Shown: positions 27,675-32,755 of the stretch, in pieces
How positions within the stretch are numbered: position 1 is the stretch's first letter
Layout: every line of letters starts with the position of its first letter
Origin: Acidobacteriaceae bacterium
GTDB taxonomy: Bacteria; Acidobacteriota; Terriglobia; Terriglobales; Acidobacteriaceae
Direction: 5' to 3'
Length of the DNA stretch: 32,755 nucleotides
Assembly (NCBI GenBank): GCA_003142015.1
Contig: PLOI01000022.1
Coordinates: forward strand, 1-32,755
Translations under genes and position numbers: made by a program
Notes under the pieces: model-generated
The model's database searches: none
Seen by the model: only the letters and a program-made list of their open reading frames with translations
What the model was told of the DNA's origin: nothing

Positions 27675-28105
27675 CCGCTGGAATCCATCACACGTCGGGG
27701 CGCCGCAAATCGCGCGAGCTGGCCATGCAGATGCTCTTTCAGGCGGACATCGGCAAGCAGACGCCGGAGCAGGTGCGCGCCAATTTCTGGAAAGCCGCCG
27801 ACGAGGTCGAGCCCGAGGTGCGCGGCTTTGCCGAAGACCTCTTCCGCGTGGCCGTCGCTCACCAGGAAAAAATCGACGCGTTGATCGTGGCCAACTCCAA
27901 GCACTGGCGTCTGGAGCGCATGCCCGCCGTGGATCGAAACCTGCTGCGCATGGCCGTGGGCGAGATGCTGGGCTTCAAGGGCACGCCCTTCCCCATCGTT
28001 ATCAATGAAGCCCTGGAAATCGGCCGCCGCTACTCCGCCTCCGAATCCATCAACTTCCTCAACGGAATGCTGGACGCTATCGCCAAAGGCCTGATCGGCA
28101 AGTAA
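27671..28105 (+). CDS. nusB: Transcription antitermination factor NusB
   Basis: GRRKSRELAMQMLFQADI...RMPAVDRNLLRMAVGEMLGFKGTPFPIVINEALEIGRRYSASESINFLNGMLDAIAK; TTG start overlaps ribH stop (TTGA). Confidence 0.95.
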   Translation: MTAGIHHTSGRRKSRELAMQMLFQADIGKQTPEQVRANFWKAADEVEPEVRGFAEDLFRVAVAHQEKIDALIVANSKHWRLERMPAVDRNLLRMAVGEMLGFKGTPFPIVINEALEIGRRYSASESINFLNGMLDAIAKGLIGK

Positions 28106-28122
28106 GGCGACGTTCGCCGCAC

Positions 28123-28719
28123 TTACGCCAGCTTCATTCCCATGCGTCGCGCCCGATTCAGGACACGAGCGGAGAGTCGAGGATGCGGCTCCTGAGCGGC
28201 CAGGCCGATCCACAGGCTGCCCACCGGTTTTGCGCCGAGACTTTTGGCCGCAATGCGCAGAGCTTTGGCCGCTCCAGTGGTAAGAGGAATCAGGAAGCCC
28301 GGCATGGCGGACGAGGCTACCAGCACTGCCTTGCGCGGTTGCCGCTTGCTGCGCGGACTGGGCGCATTTTGTCCCCACGGCCAATAGATCGCGCCCAGCG
28401 TTCTCTCCAAAAATCTGCGGAAGATGGCCGTCACATTCCAGAAGCTGACCGGTGAGCCGAGTACGATGGCATCCGCCGCCTCAATCTCCGTCAGGATCGA
28501 CTCCATATCGTCCTGCTGCGGACATTTGCTGCGCTCCGCGCCCGGCGCCTGGGCACACTGGCGGCAGTGGGTGCAAAACTCGATATGCTGCTCGGTGAGG
28601 TAAAAAGTGCGCGTCTGAGCGCCTTTTTCCCGCGCGCCCTCCAGCACGGCTTCGACCGCGGTATCGATCACTCCGCCCTTGCGGTAGCTGCCGACAATTG
28701 CCACAACCTTGCTGCTCAT
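28123..28719 (-). CDS. NAD(P)H-dependent FMN reductase / iron-sulfur flavoprotein-like (flavodoxin fold)
   Basis: VVAIVGSYRKGGVIDTAVEAVLEGAREKGA, cysteine cluster FCTHCRQCAQAPGAERSKC, AIVLGSPVSFWNVTAIFRRFLER. Confidence 0.85.
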   Translation of the reverse strand: MSSKVVAIVGSYRKGGVIDTAVEAVLEGAREKGAQTRTFYLTEQHIEFCTHCRQCAQAPGAERSKCPQQDDMESILTEIEAADAIVLGSPVSFWNVTAIFRRFLERTLGAIYWPWGQNAPSPRSKRQPRKAVLVASSAMPGFLIPLTTGAAKALRIAAKSLGAKPVGSLWIGLAAQEPHPRLSARVLNRARRMGMKLA

Positions 28720-28789
28720 CCAGGCCTCCAATTCGATCCGCGGCCAGATTACTTTAGGCGACACTCGGCCCGCAGTGACAGGGCTCTCA

Positions 28790-29665
28790 TTACCGGCAAG
28801 CCTCTCCGGGACGGTCAAGCACGTCATTGGTTCTTGCCCGGTGGTCCTCCGGCACGACAGCGCCCGACTTCAGAACCAGCCTCCCTGCCTGACTGAGAAG
28901 CCGATCAATTTCAAAGTCCGCGGGAACCGGCGCGCCATCCTCCGTCCGCGAACAGTACCAATCCTTGCCGATGAAGTCGCCGTTCTCATACCACTTGCGG
29001 CAGGCGATCACGGACGCATGGGGGTCCAGATCGCATTGAAACCAGAGATACAAATCGCCTTTGCCCGAGCCGGCGAGCGCAAAGGCGTAGGCCGGAACCC
29101 TTCCCGGCCGCTTATGAGCATACGCGGCCTTAAGAATCGGCCTGCGCACCTCCCGGATGCATCCGGCGTCCTTGAAGTTCTCGAAGCGGGAGCCGCGCTC
29201 GATCTTCACTGTGGCCCCGCCAGGCGGCCTCATCCAGAGATGACGCCCATTGAATCGGACCTGAAACTGTTTCCCCGCCAGCTCTTCCAGGCTGGAGAAC
29301 TTGCCCTCATGCAGGTAGCTTTTCCCTTCTCCGACAAGAACCTGATCGCCCTGCCGGAAGCAAAAGGCGCTGGCCGGGTCGGAGAGCGCGGAGCATCCAT
29401 CGCCGCAGGGAAGATAATTCGCCGCCTCCACCAGCGTCGCCGGCGCAAAGCCCTTTGCCTCTTTAGCCGAAGCGCAAAGGCTCACGCTCAGAGCCACGCA
29501 GGCGGCAAAGACGATGAGCGGCAAAGGCCGGAAGATATTGCCAGAGCCGGACAAACGGGAGCGCCTGGATTGCATAGGAATCGATGAGTGCATCATGTGG
29601 TTTAAGGTACTATTGCCCGTTCTTATTCCGCAAACGCCGGGCGAAACGCTGCGCCAGCAAGCCAT
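28790..29665 (-). CDS. Secreted hypothetical protein
   Basis: Signal-like LPLIVFAACVALSVSLCASAKE; coherent 291-aa ORF with Cys pairs. True start may be the internal Met of MMHSS or MQSRR. Confidence 0.7.
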   Translation of the reverse strand: MACWRSVSPGVCGIRTGNSTLNHMMHSSIPMQSRRSRLSGSGNIFRPLPLIVFAACVALSVSLCASAKEAKGFAPATLVEAANYLPCGDGCSALSDPASAFCFRQGDQVLVGEGKSYLHEGKFSSLEELAGKQFQVRFNGRHLWMRPPGGATVKIERGSRFENFKDAGCIREVRRPILKAAYAHKRPGRVPAYAFALAGSGKGDLYLWFQCDLDPHASVIACRKWYENGDFIGKDWYCSRTEDGAPVPADFEIDRLLSQAGRLVLKSGAVVPEDHRARTNDVLDRPGEACR

Positions 29666-29731
29666 GCCAAATTAAAGCGTTTGCCGGCCTCTGGACAGCC
29701 TTACGCTGCCATCTGCTACCCTTTCCCTCGC

Positions 29732-30514
29732 ATGGAATTCAAGAATCTTCACCTCGACAAGCGCCCTCCCTTGGCCGTCATCACCCTTGACCGGCCCAAA
29801 GTTCTCAACGCCCTGAACGCTGAGACCATCGCCGAGCTTTCAGAAGCCTTCGAGAATCTGGCTGCCGACTCCGCAATTCGCGTCGTTCTCCTTGCCGGCG
29901 CCGGTGGCCGGGCCTTTGTTGCCGGCGCTGACATCCGCGAGCTGGCCGCGCTTAATGCCGAAGAAGGCCGCGTCTTTGCCTTGCGCGGGCAAGATGTTTT
30001 CCGTCGCATCGAGACCCTGGGCAAGCCGGTGATCGCCTGCATCCAGGGCTTTGCGCTGGGCGGAGGATGCGAACTGGCCATGGCCTGCACCCTGCGCCTG
30101 GCGGCTGACGATGCGCGCCTGGGGCAGCCGGAGGTCAAGCTGGGCATCATGGCCGGCTACGGCGGCTCGCAGCGCCTGCCACGCCTCGTGGGCCGCGGCG
30201 CGGGACTCAAGCTGCTGCTCACCGGCGCCATTATCGACGCACGCGAGGCCCTGCGCATCGGCCTCGTCGATGAAGTGCTTCCCGCCTCCGAGCTGATGCA
30301 GCGCGCCGAGGCCCTGGCGCAGGAGATTGCCGCCAACGCTCCGCTCGCCCTGGCCGAAACCCTGCGCGCCGTCGATGAGGGCATCGGCCTGCCGCTCGAC
30401 CTTGCCCTGCTCCGCGAGGCCGTCCGATTCGGCCACCTCTGCGGCACCGCCGACAAGAACGAAGGCACGCAAGCCTTCCTGGAAAAGCGCTCGCCCGTTT
30501 GGAAGGGCGAGTGA
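29732..30514 (+). CDS. Enoyl-CoA hydratase/isomerase family protein
   Basis: AVITLDRPKVLNALNAETIAELSEAFE, GRAFVAGADIREL, GFALGGGCELAMACTLRLAADDARLGQPEVKLGIMAGYGGSQRLPRLVG. Confidence 0.95.
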   Translation: MEFKNLHLDKRPPLAVITLDRPKVLNALNAETIAELSEAFENLAADSAIRVVLLAGAGGRAFVAGADIRELAALNAEEGRVFALRGQDVFRRIETLGKPVIACIQGFALGGGCELAMACTLRLAADDARLGQPEVKLGIMAGYGGSQRLPRLVGRGAGLKLLLTGAIIDAREALRIGLVDEVLPASELMQRAEALAQEIAANAPLALAETLRAVDEGIGLPLDLALLREAVRFGHLCGTADKNEGTQAFLEKRSPVWKGE

Positions 30515-30546
30515 ATCCGGACCGCCGGCCCTGTTATTCTTGCAGA

Positions 30547-31107
30547 GTGAACGAGCACTCACGACTTAAGGGATTTGCGGCCATGGCTCTGCTGTTGGGC
30601 GTGGCCCTCACCGCCTGCCACAAGGAAGAGCAGGCTGTAGCCGGCGTCGCCCAGAATGCGGTCAACGCGGAACACAAAGCTCAGGCCGCGGCCACCGAGC
30701 GGGACAGCCAGCGCACCGCTCTGGAAGGCGTTCCGCTGCCCACCAAGAGCATGTACGTGGACGTGCACGAGCCGGGCGCGTGGGCCAATCCATTTCTCTC
30801 GGTAGGCACCGACACCCTCAACCTGCGCATCACCCTTGCCGACGCCAACCCCAGCACGATGGGCCAGGGAAGCATGCTGCGCCCCGCTGCCGCTCGCCGC
30901 CAGGAGGTTCAGTTTCGCCCCGGCGACCTGGCGCAGGCCCTGATTGCGCTGCCTGCCGGCGCATGGCGCTATGGCCGCGTGATCGCCGTGGCCGAGTCGC
31001 CCCTTGCCAGCCGCAAAGACCGCGTCAAAGTCCGCCGCAACGTCGAAGCCGCCATTCAGCAACTCAATGACCTCGGCATCGTCGTCGAAGAGTGGCCCAC
31101 GCGGTAG
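30547..31107 (+). CDS. Hypothetical lipoprotein
   Basis: GTG start; signal with lipobox-like LLGVALTACHKEE; 186 aa. Confidence 0.75.
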   Translation: MNEHSRLKGFAAMALLLGVALTACHKEEQAVAGVAQNAVNAEHKAQAAATERDSQRTALEGVPLPTKSMYVDVHEPGAWANPFLSVGTDTLNLRITLADANPSTMGQGSMLRPAAARRQEVQFRPGDLAQALIALPAGAWRYGRVIAVAESPLASRKDRVKVRRNVEAAIQQLNDLGIVVEEWPTR

Positions 31108-31276
31108 AGTTTTTTCTCCGTTTGAGCAGCCACTCGCCCAAGCTTAATGTTTCTGGATTGCCGGCCAACCGCCCATTACCTGGAACCCGCCCGCAGTCCG
31201 GCTCGATGAGTGCATCGGCCTGTTGGCAACAGTTGACCACCCAATCAGCGGATCGTCCTTTATCTACAATGCCAAG

Positions 31277-31804
31277 ATGAAGCGCAATACTTACGGCAAG
31301 GAGGCTGCTTGTATGCGCAGAAAGAAATCAAAACCCAATTATCGCAAGGTCGTCCTCCGTCTGCCGGATCTCGACCATGCTAAAGCATCGGTTCTCAATA
31401 GCCTGAGTTCTCCGAAGTCACGGCGTAACTATCGCTTTGCAATGGATCAATTCATCGCGTGGTACTGCTCAGAGCCGTGCCTTGCGCTTAACCGTACCGT
31501 TGTGCAGAGATTCCGACTCTACTTGGAAAGCCTTGGATTAGCCGCCGCAACGATCAACCAGAGGCTCGCCGCAGTCAGAAGGCGATTGGGAACCTCCGGA
31601 CTGACGGTATTCACTTCCGAAGGCTTCAGGATATGCCATGCCGTATTCAACTTAGAACCGAACACACCTCAAGGCAGAATTTACAAAAGGGATGTAAGAG
31701 AGCTATCTGGCGAAGCCGGGCGGAATGCGCTGGTCTCATCGCAATTCAGCTTAGCCTTTATGGCGCGCACCCAGTCGCGGATTTGGAACTGCGCGACCTC
31801 ATGA
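31277..31804 (+). pseudogene. Truncated phage-type integrase/tyrosine recombinase N-terminal (SAM-like) domain
   Basis: SPKSRRNYRFAMDQFIAWYCSEP...VVQRFRLYLESLGLAAATINQRLAAVRR is a core-binding-domain pattern; downstream sequence diverges and there is no catalytic R..HxxR..Y domain. Confidence 0.7.
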
Positions 31805-31946
31805 ACGAAGGCTGATATTTCCGGCATGGCGATTGCTCTCCGCGCACTCTGGGCGACTTGCATCTCGAAACCGTGAGCCTGCCTTGTTGTTGCGGCAGCG
31901 ATTTCGACGCTGAAGTGGGGAATCAAGTGACGCCCGACAACCCTCA

Positions 31947-31964
31947 GCGAGGGATTGCCCTCGC
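31947..31964. repeat. Perfect hairpin GCGAGGG-ATTG-CCCTCGC downstream of the MCP gene
   Basis: 7-bp perfect stem, 4-nt loop; no clear T-tract, so terminator function is uncertain. Confidence 0.5.
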
Positions 31965-31987
31965 AATGCCTCACCGAAACCGGTGCC

Positions 31988-32755
31988 CTAGTCGATGCGG
32001 AAGGAGCGGATGATGCCATCCAGGTCGTTGGCTAAAGCGGAGAGGCCTTTGCATGCCTCGGCAGCTTCATTCGAGGCTTGGAAGTTGTTCGTCGAGAGTT
32101 GAGAGATTTGGCCGGCAGACTCGGCGATCTCGCGAGAGGCGATGGTCTCCTCGGAAGCGGCCGTGGCAATCATAAAGATCATTTGCTCAACCTGTTTGGA
32201 AGAGCTGGCGATGGCCGTCAGGCTGCTACGCGCCCGCTCCGTCTCGTGCAAGCCAGCCTCCACAGCTGCGCGATTGCTCTGCGTCAAATCGAGGGTCGCC
32301 TTGGTCTCATCTTGAATGTTGCGGATGGTTCCGGCAATCTCCTCGGTGGCTCCCTTGGTGCGTTCAGCCAAGCGGCGAACCTCGCCGGCCACCACCGCGA
32401 ATCCGCGGCCATGCTCCCCGGCGCGGGCAGCTTCAATCGCAGCGTTGAGAGCCAGCAGGTTGGTCTGCTCGCTGATTTCCTGGATCAGGCCGACCACCTT
32501 GCCGATATCCTCGGAGCGACGGGCTAGCGAACTCATCTTCTCTTCCACCGAGCCACTGCCCGCCGCAATCTTCTCCATGGCTGCGGCAGCGGCCTGCAGC
32601 ACGACGCCACCCTGATCGGCCGCTTCGGCCGACTCGCGGCTAAGGACCGAGGCGGCCTCGACATTCCCGCTGATCTCGCCGATTACCGCCGTCATCTCCT
32701 GAGCCGCGACGGTTATCGAATCGGTCTTGCCGGACTGGACTTGAGTGTTGCTGCT
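31988..32755 (-). CDS. Methyl-accepting chemotaxis protein, C-terminal signalling domain (N-terminus outside window)
   Basis: Hairpin-tip signature [40 protein letters not shown]; frame remains open to the window edge. Confidence 0.96.
   Translation of the reverse strand, partial: SSNTQVQSGKTDSITVAAQEMTAVIGEISGNVEAASVLSRESAEAADQGGVVLQAAAAAMEKIAAGSGSVEEKMSSLARRSEDIGKVVGLIQEISEQTNLLALNAAIEAARAGEHGRGFAVVAGEVRRLAERTKGATEEIAGTIRNIQDETKATLDLTQSNRAAVEAGLHETERARSSLTAIASSSKQVEQMIFMIATAASEETIASREIAESAGQISQLSTNNFQASNEAAEACKGLSALANDLDGIIRSFRID

Noticed and set aside
29581-31216. Shared 14-mer TCGATGAGTGCATC at 29581 and 31203 as possible direct repeats of an insertion
   Set aside because: A 14-bp match in 33 kb is expected by chance; the intervening genes look like ordinary chromosomal genes.

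Overview
Window of about 32.8 kb, GC-rich and gene-dense. Protein content suggests Acidobacteriota/Terriglobia (inferred from Oar-type TonB receptors and small CxxC proteins, not proven). From left to right it holds: the 3' part of pyrG; a carbohydrate-use locus (TonB-dependent receptor, Tat-exported GH2, membrane-anchored winged-helix-like regulator, LacI regulator, GH88/105 hydrolase, then kdgK-kduI-kduD-secreted cupin-KDPG aldolase) that reads as a pectin/unsaturated-uronate catabolic cluster; tRNA-Thr(CGT); osmC; a rhodanese/DUF2892 protein; kdsA; a small CxxC protein; a hicAB-like toxin-antitoxin pair; a GH18 chitinase; an S9 peptidase; a hairpin-rich untranslated leader and a large lipoprotein; a ribH gene with an N-terminal extension, and nusB; a cysteine-rich flavodoxin-fold protein; a secreted protein; an enoyl-CoA hydratase; a lipoprotein; a truncated integrase; and the C-terminal part of a chemotaxis receptor. 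No CRISPR array, intact transposon or obvious large novel system was seen. The best leads are: the N-terminally extended RibH with an internal start that would give a normal-sized RibH; hicA lacking a canonical start codon behind a 26-bp palindrome; the hairpin-rich leader at 23664-23863; candidate LacI operators between the GH88 gene and kdgK; and a short leader ORF overlapping the lacI start.
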